A stretch of DNA of 64,000 nt from Paraburkholderia sp. BL25I1N1 (lineage in GTDB: Bacteria > Pseudomonadota > Gammaproteobacteria > Burkholderiales > Burkholderiaceae): positions 186,001 to 250,000 of the forward strand of contig NZ_PVZB01000013.1 of the NCBI RefSeq assembly GCF_003002025.1, in the 5' to 3' direction. Under the pieces are notes generated by a model. It did not search any database. It was not told the origin of the DNA and worked only from the letters and a program-made list of their open reading frames with translations. Of the stretch, positions 43,726-52,308 are shown piece by piece (within the stretch, counting starts at the first letter, position 1; each line of letters starts with the position of its first letter). A program made the translations under genes and the position numbers.

Positions 43726-43872
43726 ATGGCCGGCACGTCGGTCGTCAATGAACCGAATTATTGGCGTCAACGTATCGAGACAATACTGAATCAGCGCGAA
43801 ATATCGAGGGTCGAGCGCGAGCATGCCGACGCCTTGCTCAGGCGCTTGAGCGGAATCATCAAGATGCCTTAA
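43726..43872 (+). CDS. Small hypothetical protein, 48 aa
   Basis: AAAAGGTGA lies 5 bases upstream of the ATG at 43726, deciding the start against an in-frame ATG at 43636. The protein is a charged amphipathic helix (YWRQRIETILNQREISRVER, then a Leu-rich end). Function is unknown. It lies ahead of another small gene and may be co-transcribed with it. Confidence 0.55.
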   Translation: MAGTSVVNEPNYWRQRIETILNQREISRVEREHADALLRRLSGIIKMP

Positions 43873-43943
43873 TAAGGTGGGAGAATCGGCAAACATCGAA
43901 AAGCCGCGAGCAACGCGGATCAGTCAATATAAAAGGACACGAC

Positions 43944-44231
43944 ATGACCAGTGAATCTTCTGAGAGCGGATTGCAGGTACTGACATCGCACACCCAGGGC
44001 CGTCATCGACTCGTGGTGCGCGCGGCACTTCACGGTATGCGCATTGCCGCAATCTGGCAGGTGCTATTTCCATTCTCCCGCAACGTCGAGACAGTCGCTG
44101 TCACGACGCTTCCGGGCAGCGGTTTTGAAGAGGTCACGATTGCGCTGGCTCAAGCGCAACGCGAGTTGGTGGACGCCATGATCGCGCGCTTCAAGAGCAT
44201 GTCCTGGGTGACGAGCGCAACGCTTTGCTAA
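43944..44231 (+). CDS. Hypothetical protein, 95 aa
   Basis: AAAAGGACAC precedes the ATG at 43944. The protein starts polar, then has HRLVVRAALHGMRIAAIWQV and a C-terminal helix QAQRELVDAMIARFKSMSWV. The arrangement of strands and helix is loosely like an ACT-type regulatory domain, but this is weak. No family is assigned. Confidence 0.55.
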   Translation: MTSESSESGLQVLTSHTQGRHRLVVRAALHGMRIAAIWQVLFPFSRNVETVAVTTLPGSGFEEVTIALAQAQRELVDAMIARFKSMSWVTSATLC

Positions 44232-44262
44232 AGGCGTGATTTCAACGCGCCCGGTCGTTGCA

Positions 44263-44290
44263 TGCAAATAGCCGGCTCCGGCTATTTGCA
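44263..44290. terminator. Bidirectional hairpin between the 95-aa gene and hmp
   Basis: TGCAAATAGCCGG (44263-44275) pairs perfectly with CCGGCTATTTGCA (44278-44290) across a 2-base centre. It lies between converging genes. There is no T-run, so it is a rho-independent candidate only by position and stem strength. Confidence 0.65.
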
Positions 44291-44310
44291 CGTCAAGCGC
44301 AACCCGCGCT

Positions 44311-45492
44311 TTATTCGAGAGCGGAAGCCGGACCAAAGAACTCATACCGGCTCTGCGACTCCGGCACGCCGATCGCCTTCAAATGCTTCTTGATGGCCCT
44401 CATGAACGCGATCGGTCCGAGGAAATAGACGTCGACGTCACGCGTCCTGGGCAGCCACGCGTCGAGATGCTTTTCGTCCAGATAGCCGATGCCGTGCGCG
44501 TCGGCATCTTCCGCGCGGCGCTGCTCATAGCAATAAAAACGCTTCAACTTCGGATGGCGCGCGGCCAGCTGGTCGATCACGTCGCGGAACGCATGCACGC
44601 CGCCGTGACGCGCCGAGTGAATGAAGTGCACGGGGCGATCGGTCTTCAGCGCGGCTTGCAGCATTGCGAGCGTGGGCGTGATGCCCACGCCGCCGCTGAT
44701 CAGCACCAGCGGCTTGTCGCTGTCTTCGAGCTTGAAATCCCCAGCCGGCGCGAACAGTTCCACGGTATCGTTTTCATTGACGTGCGTGTGCAGATGGTTC
44801 GACACCTTGCCATTCGGTTCGCGCTTCACGCTGATCCGGTATTCCTCGCCGTTCGACATGGCCGAGAGCGAATAATTACGCCGCACTTCCTCGCCGTCGA
44901 TCACGAGCCGCAGGCCGATATATTGCCCCGGATGAAACGCGAGCAGCTTGCCGTTGTCGTCGGGACGCAGATAGAACGACGTGATCTCGTCGCTTTCCCG
45001 CACTTTACGGGCGACACGAAAGAGCCGCGTGCCGCGCCAGCCGCCCGGCGCCGCTTCGCGCTCGGCGTACATTTTCTCTTCGAGGCCGCTCAGCAGATCG
45101 GCGAGTTGCTGATAAGCGGCGGCCCATGCTTCGATGACCGCGTCGGTGGCGATCTCCGCGCCGAGCACTTCGCGGATAGATCTGAGCAGGCACTGTCCAA
45201 CGATCGGATAATGCTCCGGCAGGATATTCAGCGCGACGTGCTTGTTGATGATCTGCGAGACCAGCCCGCCCAGTTGTTCGAGTTGATCGATGTGACGTGC
45301 GTACATCAGCACGCCGTTGGCCAGCGCGCGCTGCTGCGCGCCGCTCGCCTGATTGGCGAGATTGAACATGGGACGCACTTCGGGATGTTCGCTGATCAGC
45401 ATGTCGTAGAAGTGCGTGGTCAGCGCCTCGCCCCCGCTTTCGAGAAGAGGAACGGTGGCTTTGACGATGGCGCGGTGTTCGGCGGAAAGCAT
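44311..45492 (-). CDS. hmp: Flavohaemoprotein, nitric oxide dioxygenase
   Basis: The 393-residue cytoplasmic enzyme converts nitric oxide and oxygen to nitrate using NAD(P)H. It has a globin domain (about 1-140; LTTHFYDMLI with the distal Tyr, NKHVALNILPEHYPIV with the proximal His), an FAD domain (RNYSLSAM) and an NAD domain (GGVGITPTLAML). AGGA precedes the ATG at 45492. The gene is divergent from norR, with a possible sigma-54 promoter and three NorR sites between them, so it is likely induced by nitric oxide. Confidence 0.95.
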   Translation of the reverse strand: MLSAEHRAIVKATVPLLESGGEALTTHFYDMLISEHPEVRPMFNLANQASGAQQRALANGVLMYARHIDQLEQLGGLVSQIINKHVALNILPEHYPIVGQCLLRSIREVLGAEIATDAVIEAWAAAYQQLADLLSGLEEKMYAEREAAPGGWRGTRLFRVARKVRESDEITSFYLRPDDNGKLLAFHPGQYIGLRLVIDGEEVRRNYSLSAMSNGEEYRISVKREPNGKVSNHLHTHVNENDTVELFAPAGDFKLEDSDKPLVLISGGVGITPTLAMLQAALKTDRPVHFIHSARHGGVHAFRDVIDQLAARHPKLKRFYCYEQRRAEDADAHGIGYLDEKHLDAWLPRTRDVDVYFLGPIAFMRAIKKHLKAIGVPESQSRYEFFGPASALE

Positions 45493-45549
45493 GGGAAGTC
45501 CTGGTAGTTGGTGGATATCCAGTCGTGCTTCGACTGATGTGCTGATGTA

Positions 45550-45565
45550 TCCATGTTCCGTGCCA
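45550..45565 (-). promoter_or_regulatory. Possible sigma-54 promoter of hmp
   Basis: Read on the reverse strand, TGGCACG (45565-45559), four bases, then ATGGA (45554-45550) has the -24 element and spacing of a sigma-54 promoter. The -12 element is imperfect (consensus TTGCA). The position, about 50 bases upstream of the hmp start, and the neighbouring sigma-54-dependent activator support it. Confidence 0.5.
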
Positions 45566-45601
45566 GGTATAAAATATAATCAAATCAACGATCTGAATTT
45601 A

Positions 45602-47200
45602 ATGATGGTCAATTCGACCTTAGTCGAAAAGACTCCTGACGGAGTCAATTTGACTGCGAAAGCACTGCTGGACGTCCTGACACCGCTGATCCTCGATCTC
45701 TCGCGCGAGCTGTCCGACCGCGAACGCTACCGCCGTCTGCTGAGCAGCCTGCGCGCGCTGTTTCCCGGCGACGCGGCCGCGCTATTGCGTCTGGAGGGCG
45801 ACACGCTGGTGCCGCTCGCCATCGACGGATTGAGCAGCGATACGCTCGGACGCCGCTTTCGTGTAAGCGACCACCCGCGCTTCGAGCAGCTGTTGTCGCG
45901 GCCGGAGCCGACCCGCTTCGCCGCCGACTCCGATCTGCCGGATCCCTACGACGGCCTCGTGCAAGGCGTGGCCGGGCATCTCGAAGTGCATGACTGCCTC
46001 GGCTGTCCGCTGTTCGTGCGCGGCAGGCCGTGGGGTTTGCTCACGCTCGACGCGCTCGACCCGGCGCGCTTCGACAGTATCGACATGGCGTCGCTGCGGG
46101 CGTTTCTGGGCCTGGCCGCCGCTACCGTGAGCGTCGTCGAGCGAATCGACACCCTTGCGCGCAGCAGCGAGGAAGAGCGGGCGCGTGCTGAAGCCTACCG
46201 GCAGGCGAGCAGCCAGAGCCGGCGCGAGATGGTCGGCAGCAGCGACGCGCACACGCATCTGATGAAGGAAATCGAGGTGGTCGCCGGTAGCGATCTCACT
46301 GTGCTGATCACCGGCGAGACCGGCGTCGGCAAGGAACTCGTGGCCAACGCGATCCACGCGCTCTCGGCGCGGGCGAACAAGCCGCTGATCAGCCTGAACT
46401 GCGCCGCGCTGCCGGATACGCTCGTCGAGAGCGAACTGTTTGGGCATGTGCGGGGCGCGTTCTCGGGCGCGTCGTCGGACCGGCGCGGCAAGTTCGAACT
46501 GGCCGACGGCGGCACGATTTTTCTCGACGAAGTGGGTGAGCTGCCGCTACTTGTGCAAGCCAAGCTGTTGCGGGTTTTGCAGAACGGCCAGTTGCAGCGC
46601 ATCGGCTCGGACCAAGAGCACAAGGTCGACGTGCGGTTGATCGCCGCGACGAATCGCGATCTGGCTGAAGAGGTTCGCGCCGGGCGGTTCCGCGCGGACT
46701 TCTACCATCGGCTCAGCGTCTATCCGTTACGCGTGCCGCCGTTGCGCGAGCGCGGCCGCGACGTGTTGCTGCTGGCGGGGTTTTTTCTCGAAGAGAATCG
46801 CTCGCGGCTCGGTCTTTTGAGTCTGCGTCTGGCGACGGACGCGCAAGCCATGCTGCTGCGTTATCCATGGCCGGGGAACGTGCGTGAGTTGGAGCACCTG
46901 ATCGGCCGAAGCGCGCTCAAGGCGCTGGCGGCGAATCGCGAGCGTCGCCGGATTCTGACGTTGACGGCCGCCGACTTTGCGCTGGCGGCCGCACCGGACG
47001 AAGACAGGGTCCAGAAAACGCAGGCTGAAACAACTGAGACCGGATCGAAGGATTTTCGTAGCGCGGTCACCGAGTTCGAGCGGAACACCGTTGTCGACGC
47101 GTTGGCCCGTCACGATCAGAATTGGGCGGCGGTCGCGCGCGAGCTTGGTCTTGACCGAGCGAATCTGAACCGGTTGGCTAAACGGCTCGGCCTTAAATGA
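45602..47200 (+). CDS. norR: NorR-type nitric-oxide-responsive sigma-54 activator
   Basis: The protein has about 532 residues. An N-terminal GAF domain with PLAIDGLSSDTLGRRF and LPDPYDGL matches the NorR iron-sensing domain. An AAA+ domain follows (GETGVGKE, Walker B GGTIFLDEVGELP) and a Fis-type helix-turn-helix ends the protein (DQNWAAVARELGLDRANL). The sigma-54 contact loop reads GAFSGA instead of GAFTGA. ATG codons occur at 45602 and 45605, but a TTG at 45650 preceded by GGAG fits the family's start better, because the first 16 residues are unconserved and overlap three NorR operator sites. Confidence 0.93.
   Translation: MMVNSTLVEKTPDGVNLTAKALLDVLTPLILDLSRELSDRERYRRLLSSLRALFPGDAAALLRLEGDTLVPLAIDGLSSDTLGRRFRVSDHPRFEQLLSRPEPTRFAADSDLPDPYDGLVQGVAGHLEVHDCLGCPLFVRGRPWGLLTLDALDPARFDSIDMASLRAFLGLAAATVSVVERIDTLARSSEEERARAEAYRQASSQSRREMVGSSDAHTHLMKEIEVVAGSDLTVLITGETGVGKELVANAIHALSARANKPLISLNCAALPDTLVESELFGHVRGAFSGASSDRRGKFELADGGTIFLDEVGELPLLVQAKLLRVLQNGQLQRIGSDQEHKVDVRLIAATNRDLAEEVRAGRFRADFYHRLSVYPLRVPPLRERGRDVLLLAGFFLEENRSRLGLLSLRLATDAQAMLLRYPWPGNVRELEHLIGRSALKALAANRERRRILTLTAADFALAAAPDEDRVQKTQAETTETGSKDFRSAVTEFERNTVVDALARHDQNWAAVARELGLDRANLNRLAKRLGLK
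45608..45654. promoter_or_regulatory. Three NorR binding sites (GTC-N5-GAC)
   Basis: GTCAATTCGAC (45608-45618), GTCGAAAAGAC (45623-45633) and GTCAATTTGAC (45644-45654) all fit the NorR consensus GT-N7-AC. Three such sites upstream of a sigma-54 promoter is the arrangement known for norVW in Escherichia coli, where NorR binds as a hexamer. Here they lie 45-90 bases upstream of the hmp -24/-12 element. Confidence 0.75.
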
Positions 47201-47404
47201 AGACGATCTCCATGGGATAAAAGGCAGCGCAGATGAAGCCGGCAGCACTGCACCGCTCGGATTCATGCTGCGGCGGCTGCCCGGTCGTTGCGACCTATGG
47301 TGATGATGGGCTGCCGCGCCGCTTTTGCCGTACGACTATTCCGATGAGAACGTTCGAAGGATTCGCAGGTGTTCTCACGTGCGAATCGGAATCAGTGCTT
47401 TAAG

Positions 47405-47548
47405 TCACTCCGCGATCGAAAAGCGCGCGGGGCGCTTTTGCGGTGCCTGGGTTGGACGCTCCACGCGCGAGGTGGCGCCGCGAATAAAGAGGATTGCGCA
47501 GAAGGCCACCATGGCCCAGATGCAGAAAATTACCGTCAGAGCGCTCAT
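47405..47548 (-). CDS. Single-helix membrane micro-protein, 47 aa
   Basis: MSALTVIFCIWAMVAFCAIL followed by FIRG forms one membrane helix near the N-terminus, with a basic cytoplasmic tail (RVERPTQAPQKRPARFSIAE). The ATG at 47548 is the only start in a sensible place; no strong Shine-Dalgarno is visible. It may be co-transcribed with the 96-residue gene 53 bases upstream. Function is unknown. Confidence 0.5.
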   Translation of the reverse strand: MSALTVIFCIWAMVAFCAILFIRGATSRVERPTQAPQKRPARFSIAE

Positions 47549-47601
47549 GTCAATTTTCAGAGGGTGAGACTGCGATGGGTGCTGTTCGGCCGACGGGCCG
47601 G

Positions 47602-47892
47602 TCAATGGGTCGTATGCGGGCCGCTGCCGTCGAACAGAAGCTCGTCGATCAGGCGCGTGGCCAGTTGCAGTTGCTGTTCGAGCGAGGCGCGCGTCGCCTC
47701 CGCGCCTGCCGCGTCGCCGCGCGCAACGGCGTCGTAGGTCTGCGTCGCGAGGCACAGCACGCTCTCCGATGCGAGGTGCAGCCCGCGCATTGTTGCGGCG
47801 TCGGCGCCCGGCACCGGACTGGTCCATTCAGGCGTCGAAGCAGCCGGCAGGCCGATTTCGAACTCGTTATCTTTATCGTGGCGGGTAGACAT
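47602..47892 (-). CDS. Conserved hypothetical protein, 96 aa
   Basis: AAGGAG stands 6 bases from the ATG at 47892; an adjacent in-frame ATG at 47895 is equally possible. The protein has a disordered start (RHDKDNEFEIGLPAAS) and then a long helix (ASESVLCLATQTYDAVARGD, EATRASLEQQLQLATRLIDE). No enzyme motif is visible. It resembles small helical proteins common in this group. Confidence 0.6.
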   Translation of the reverse strand: MSTRHDKDNEFEIGLPAASTPEWTSPVPGADAATMRGLHLASESVLCLATQTYDAVARGDAAGAEATRASLEQQLQLATRLIDELLFDGSGPHTTH

Positions 47893-48096
47893 CATGGGCT
47901 CCTTGCGCAATGGGTACGCCAAGTGTGCGCTGGCGGGGCAGGTTCCAATCGGCCGAACAGAAGCCTGTTTTTTAGTCAATCTGCGATGATCGGAAAACCG
48001 ACGTATTCCGCTGAAGAATAGGCGTTGTCGGCGCCGCCGTCCAGCGGCCGGCGCGCTTTCGCGTGCGGGCCGAATAGCCGCGCGGCGCGACCGCCG

Positions 48097-49749
48097 CTAG
48101 CGGGCGTCCTGCTGCAGATATTTGTGGGCGAACGCGATTGCCATGCTGCCCTCGCCGACCGCGGAAGCAACGCGTTTGACCGGGCTCAGGCGCACGTCGC
48201 CGCAGGCAAACACACCGGGCACGCTCGACTCGAGCAGGTAGGGATCCCGGTTATGAGACCAGCGTCCGGCCTTGACGACGTCGTCGCCGGTGAGCACGTA
48301 GCCACGCGCATCGCGGGCGATTTCTTCGGGTAACCAGCCGGTCTGTGCGTCGGCGCCGATGAACACGAACAATGCCCCGCAATCTTGCCGGCGCGCTTCC
48401 CCGCTCGACGCATCGCGCACGTCGATCGCCGTCAGATGGGTATCGCCGTACGCGCCCACGACTTCCGCCCGCAGTCGCACCGCCACGTTCGACTTGCCGC
48501 GCAGCTGCTCGATCAGATAGCGCGACATGCTCTTTTCGAGCGAATCGCCGCGCAGAACGAGCGTCACCATGCGTGCATGATTCGCAAAGTACAGCGCGGC
48601 CTGGCCGGCCGAATTGCCGCCGCCGATCAGATACACGTCGAGACCATGCGTCGCGTTCGCTTCGCTGCGTGACGCGCCGTAGTAAATACCCTTACCGATA
48701 AACCGGTCGAAGCCTTCGATCGACAAACGCCGCCACGTGACACCCGTCGCAAGAATGATGGTGCGCGTCCGGATGATGTCGCCGCCGTCGAGGTGAACGC
48801 TACGCGCCTGCACATCGATCCGATCGACTGACCGAGTCACCAGAATCTCCGCGCCGAGCCGCCTTGCCTGCTGCAGTGCGCGGCTCGCGAGTTCGTCCCC
48901 GGAGACGCCGTTAGGAAAGCCCAGATAGTTCTCGATACGCGAAGAGGTGCCGGCCTGGCCGCCGGGCGCTTCGCGCTCCAGCACGATGGTACGCAAGCCT
49001 TCCGATGCGCCGTACACCGCCGCGGCAAGACCGGCCGGGCCGCCGCCGATGATCATCGTGTCGTATTCGGCGAGGCGGGGCTGCGTTTGCAGACCGAGCA
49101 GTCCGGCAAGCTCGCGGGTCTCGGGCCGGTTTAGCACCGTGCCGTCGACCAGTCGCAGCGACGGACACTCTTCTTCCGCCGGACAGGTTCCGGGCCAACG
49201 CCTGGGCAGTTCGGGCGCGTCCGGCGTCATCCAGTCGTAGCTGATCTGGTTGCGCGCGAGGAAATGCCGCAGCGCCGTACAGGCATCGTCCCAGCGGCTG
49301 CCGACCATGGTGACGCGCGCCTTGGGCGGTTCAGCGGAAAGCCCCTGCAAGCCGCCGATGCGTTCGCGCGCGAGCGCGCCCATCTTGAGCGCCACAGCGG
49401 GCGATGCGGCCGCCAGTTCGTAATAACGTTGAGCGTCCACACGCATGACGCGGGACGGCTCCGCCGCACGGTACGCGCCGGGAAACGGCGAACTTAGCGC
49501 AAGCGGCACTTCGCCGAAGATCGTGCCGGGTAAACGCCAGCCTAGCGTGCGCTCGATTCCGTCGAACGTCTTGATGACTTCCATTTTGCCGGTGAGCACG
49601 ACGTACAGTGCGCGTTCGCCGCCTTCATGAACCGCGAACTCGCCGGCGGACAGATGGAGGTCCGCGGACGTGTGCGCGAGATGGTCGAGTTCGTCGTCGG
49701 AGAGGGTGGCGAAGAGCGGGACTGACCGGATGTCGTCGGTTGTCAGCAT
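48097..49749 (-). CDS. Cyclic-nucleotide-domain / thioredoxin-reductase-like FAD oxidoreductase
   Basis: The 550-residue protein has three parts: an N-terminal cyclic-nucleotide-binding domain (about 1-125), a short thioredoxin-like linker (RVTMVGSRWDDACTALRHFL) and a two-domain FAD/NAD(P) oxidoreductase (GGGPAGLAAAVYGASEGL, GGGNSAGQAALYFA, ending VRLSPVKRVASAVGEGSMA). The CxxC redox pair of true thioredoxin reductases is replaced: the segment reads GKGIYYGASRSEA. It can probably bind FAD and NAD(P)H and be gated by a nucleotide, but not reduce thioredoxin directly. Confidence 0.88.
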   Translation of the reverse strand: MLTTDDIRSVPLFATLSDDELDHLAHTSADLHLSAGEFAVHEGGERALYVVLTGKMEVIKTFDGIERTLGWRLPGTIFGEVPLALSSPFPGAYRAAEPSRVMRVDAQRYYELAAASPAVALKMGALARERIGGLQGLSAEPPKARVTMVGSRWDDACTALRHFLARNQISYDWMTPDAPELPRRWPGTCPAEEECPSLRLVDGTVLNRPETRELAGLLGLQTQPRLAEYDTMIIGGGPAGLAAAVYGASEGLRTIVLEREAPGGQAGTSSRIENYLGFPNGVSGDELASRALQQARRLGAEILVTRSVDRIDVQARSVHLDGGDIIRTRTIILATGVTWRRLSIEGFDRFIGKGIYYGASRSEANATHGLDVYLIGGGNSAGQAALYFANHARMVTLVLRGDSLEKSMSRYLIEQLRGKSNVAVRLRAEVVGAYGDTHLTAIDVRDASSGEARRQDCGALFVFIGADAQTGWLPEEIARDARGYVLTGDDVVKAGRWSHNRDPYLLESSVPGVFACGDVRLSPVKRVASAVGEGSMAIAFAHKYLQQDAR

Positions 49750-50005
49750 GGCTGGGTCCAGACAGGCAGGTTGAGGAGGGGCGGTCTGCGGGAGTCCGAA
49801 CCAGTATAGGACGTTCGCCCGGCGACTTCATGCTTCGAGTCTGCGACGAAGCGCACGCGGCATCGCGCCCAAACCTTCGGCGATTGGGCCGATTGCAGCG
49901 AGTCGGGGTGTTCGAAATGCACGCGACAGCCATGCTGCCGTGTAGTTGGGAAGGCTGCCTGTCGATCGAAGGCAGGCGGTTATTCAATTAGTTCGGACTG
50001 CAGTA

Positions 50006-50629
50006 TTACTGCGTGCCGCCTGGAGCCGGTGCCTGAGAAGCTGGACCGACTCGTGCGGATTGTCTTACCAGTTCCTGCGTCATCGCGGCGGCGACGGGGT
50101 TCGACCCGCGGTGGTCCTGGCTGACCGGTGCGGCCTGCGTCGGCGGTGGCATCGGCAGCGACGGATCAGGTTTGGACGATTCCCTCACGAGCTGTTCCGT
50201 CATGGCCGCCGCGACGGCATTCGAACCATGCCGGGTCAGATCGCTGCGCGCGCGTGCAATCGGCTGCACGGTGTTCGCCTTCGCAGCGACAGACTCGCGC
50301 GCTTCCGCCGATGCAGGCGCGCGCCCCGGCGGTTTGTGTCGCGATGCCTGTGGCTGCGCGCCGTTGAGGACCGGCTCCGTTTTGGGCGACAACGGTGCGC
50401 CCGCGATCTCGCCCGTGCTGTTCGCGGACGGCGAAGTGGCAACCACGTTGCCCGCGGTCACATGCGTGCCGTCCACGCGCGGACTAACCGGCGCCGTGAC
50501 GACGGAACTGGCCGTCACCGCGTCCGGCGCCACTTCGGAGCGATTGCTTTTAGGGAGAAGCTGGTAAGCGATGAAGCCCACGTCCACCAGAACCAGCGCG
50601 ACTACTAACGCCTTGCCTGTATTCGTCAT
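50006..50629 (-). CDS. Membrane-anchored low-complexity protein with internal repeat, 207 aa
   Basis: One N-terminal membrane anchor (GKALVVALVLVDVGFIAYQL) is followed by a long Pro/Ala/Ser/Thr-rich stretch. Near the C-terminus a segment occurs twice, SNAVAAAMTEQLVRES and SNPVAAAMTQELVRQS, separated by a Pro-rich linker. It is probably a periplasmic structural or interaction protein. The ATG at 50629 is the start that includes the anchor without unrelated upstream sequence. Confidence 0.6.
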   Translation of the reverse strand: MTNTGKALVVALVLVDVGFIAYQLLPKSNRSEVAPDAVTASSVVTAPVSPRVDGTHVTAGNVVATSPSANSTGEIAGAPLSPKTEPVLNGAQPQASRHKPPGRAPASAEARESVAAKANTVQPIARARSDLTRHGSNAVAAAMTEQLVRESSKPDPSLPMPPPTQAAPVSQDHRGSNPVAAAMTQELVRQSARVGPASQAPAPGGTQ

Positions 50630-50716
50630 ATCCAACACCGAACCATTCGAGTGAGGTGATCGAATCATGATAATCGACCGCCAAAAAACATTTGGCGCGG
50701 CGTTTTGCAATGCGAT

Positions 50717-50887
50717 TTATGCGGTTTTCTCCGCACGTTTTGACACCGTTCTGACACCGCTCGACGGTCGGTCCATCACTATCAGCTGCCCGCCGCCTCT
50801 GCGCGTTTCGTTGAGAAGTCCCAGCGCCTTGTCGAGTGAGCCTCGCGCCTTGAGCAGCGTAAACGCCTGTCTGTTGATCAGCGCCAT
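50717..50887 (-). CDS. Possible small protein, 56 aa
   Basis: The reverse-strand frame starts MALINRQAFTLLKARGSLDK and ends with a basic tail. AAGGA stands 9 bases from the ATG at 50887. Codon choice is compatible with a gene and it sits in an otherwise empty region. No family is recognised. Confidence 0.4.
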   Translation of the reverse strand: MALINRQAFTLLKARGSLDKALGLLNETRRGGGQLIVMDRPSSGVRTVSKRAEKTA

Positions 50888-51126
50888 GATTCACAGTCCT
50901 TGCGTCTGGTCTCGAGCGCCGATAACCTGGCATCAGCATGCGGCGCGTGTCTCGCGCGTACGCAAACGGGTGTTTTCACGGCATTGGGGTTTAGCCGGGT
51001 TATAACGTGACGTCATGGGCACTCAAACAATTCCGGCGTTGTCGCGAATAAATAGACTCACTATATTGGGCTCAACGATGCATGACATCGACGATATGTT
51101 CGCTCAACCGTTTCGAGGACCCCGTC

Positions 51127-52188
51127 GTGATCAAGAAGCCCATGTTGCGCCCGCTTGCCGCTGTTCTGATCCTCGGCGTCGCGAATCTCGCGCCCGCGTG
51201 TTTGACGCCCGCGTTTGCCGCCGCCGGCAAGATCACCTTTGTCTCGCAAGGCGGGACCTATCAGGAAGCGCAGACCAAGGCGATTCTCGACCCGGCTGCG
51301 AAGCTGCTTAACATCACGGTGAACCAGGACAGCATTCCGGACGCGTGGCCGCAGATCAAAGCCCAGGCCGCGACCGGCAAGCCGATCTGGGACGTGGTCG
51401 ACACACCGACCTCCAACTGCCTGCGCGGCGGCAAGGAAGGTCTGCTGGAAAAGCTCGACTTCTCGAAGATTCCGAATGGGGCGGCCATGCCGGAGAAATA
51501 CCGCACGCCGTACTCGGTCGCGTACGAGTTTTATTCGACGGTGATCGGCTACAACAAGAAGTCGTTGAAAAAAGTGCCGCAGAGCTGGGCCGATTTCTGG
51601 AACGTGAAGGCATTCCCCGGCACGCGCGCATTGCGCAACGATCCGCAGACCGTGCTCGAAGCCGCGCTGCTCGCCGACGGTGTGCCGCGTGACAAGCTCT
51701 ATCCGCTCGATGTCGATCGGGCATTTAAAAAGCTGCAGCAGATCAAGCCGGACGTGACCGTCTGGTGGACCTCGGGCGGCCAGTCGGCGCAGTTGTTGCA
51801 CGACGGCGAAGTGGATATGACGATGATCTGGAACGGCCGTGCAAGTGCGGTGCGCAAGGACAATCCCGATGTCGACTTCACCTTCAACGACGGCATTCTG
51901 CAGAACACCCAACTCTGTGTGCTGAAAAACGCGCCGAACCTGCCCGAGGCGATCAAGTTCGTCAATGCAGCGGTCTCGCCGGAATTGCAGGCCAACTTGC
52001 CGCTTTATATCGACTACGGTCCGGGCAATCCGGCGGCATTCAAGACCGGCAAGATCGACGCGAAGCGCGCGAGCGAGTTGCCGAGTTCGCCGGAGAATGC
52101 GTCCAAGCAGGCATTGATGTCGGAGGAATGGTGGGCGTCGGACGCCGGCATCCAGGCGAAGGCGCGCTGGCTCAAGTTCATGCAGTAA
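51127..52188 (+). CDS. ABC transporter periplasmic binding protein, spermidine/putrescine (PotD) type
   Basis: The 353-residue protein has a signal peptide ending around TPAFAAAGK and the SBP_bac_6/PotD pattern KITFVSQGGTYQEAQTKAIL, VWWTSGGQSAQLLHDGEVDM and MIWNGRASAV. GAGGA precedes the GTG at 51127; an ATG at 51142 is an alternative. Its permeases and ATPase are encoded on the opposite strand at 55524-60420. It is followed by the GMC oxidoreductase, probably in one operon. Confidence 0.9.
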   Translation: MIKKPMLRPLAAVLILGVANLAPACLTPAFAAAGKITFVSQGGTYQEAQTKAILDPAAKLLNITVNQDSIPDAWPQIKAQAATGKPIWDVVDTPTSNCLRGGKEGLLEKLDFSKIPNGAAMPEKYRTPYSVAYEFYSTVIGYNKKSLKKVPQSWADFWNVKAFPGTRALRNDPQTVLEAALLADGVPRDKLYPLDVDRAFKKLQQIKPDVTVWWTSGGQSAQLLHDGEVDMTMIWNGRASAVRKDNPDVDFTFNDGILQNTQLCVLKNAPNLPEAIKFVNAAVSPELQANLPLYIDYGPGNPAAFKTGKIDAKRASELPSSPENASKQALMSEEWWASDAGIQAKARWLKFMQ

Positions 52189-52308
52189 GCGCCATCATCT
52201 TGCGCGCGCCAGTCGAGGCCGTTGAGTGCCAACGCGCCGAACTGCGCGCGCAACGCTGAGCGCTTATCGCGCGTCCCGCACGGCTCATCGTCTGCGCATT
52301 CATCGATC

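Noticed and set aside
45631..45646. Inverted repeat GACTCC-TGAC-GGAGTC near the norR start
   Set aside because: It lies between and partly within two NorR sites. The GTC-N5-GAC pattern explains the region better, so I treat this as a by-product of those sites.
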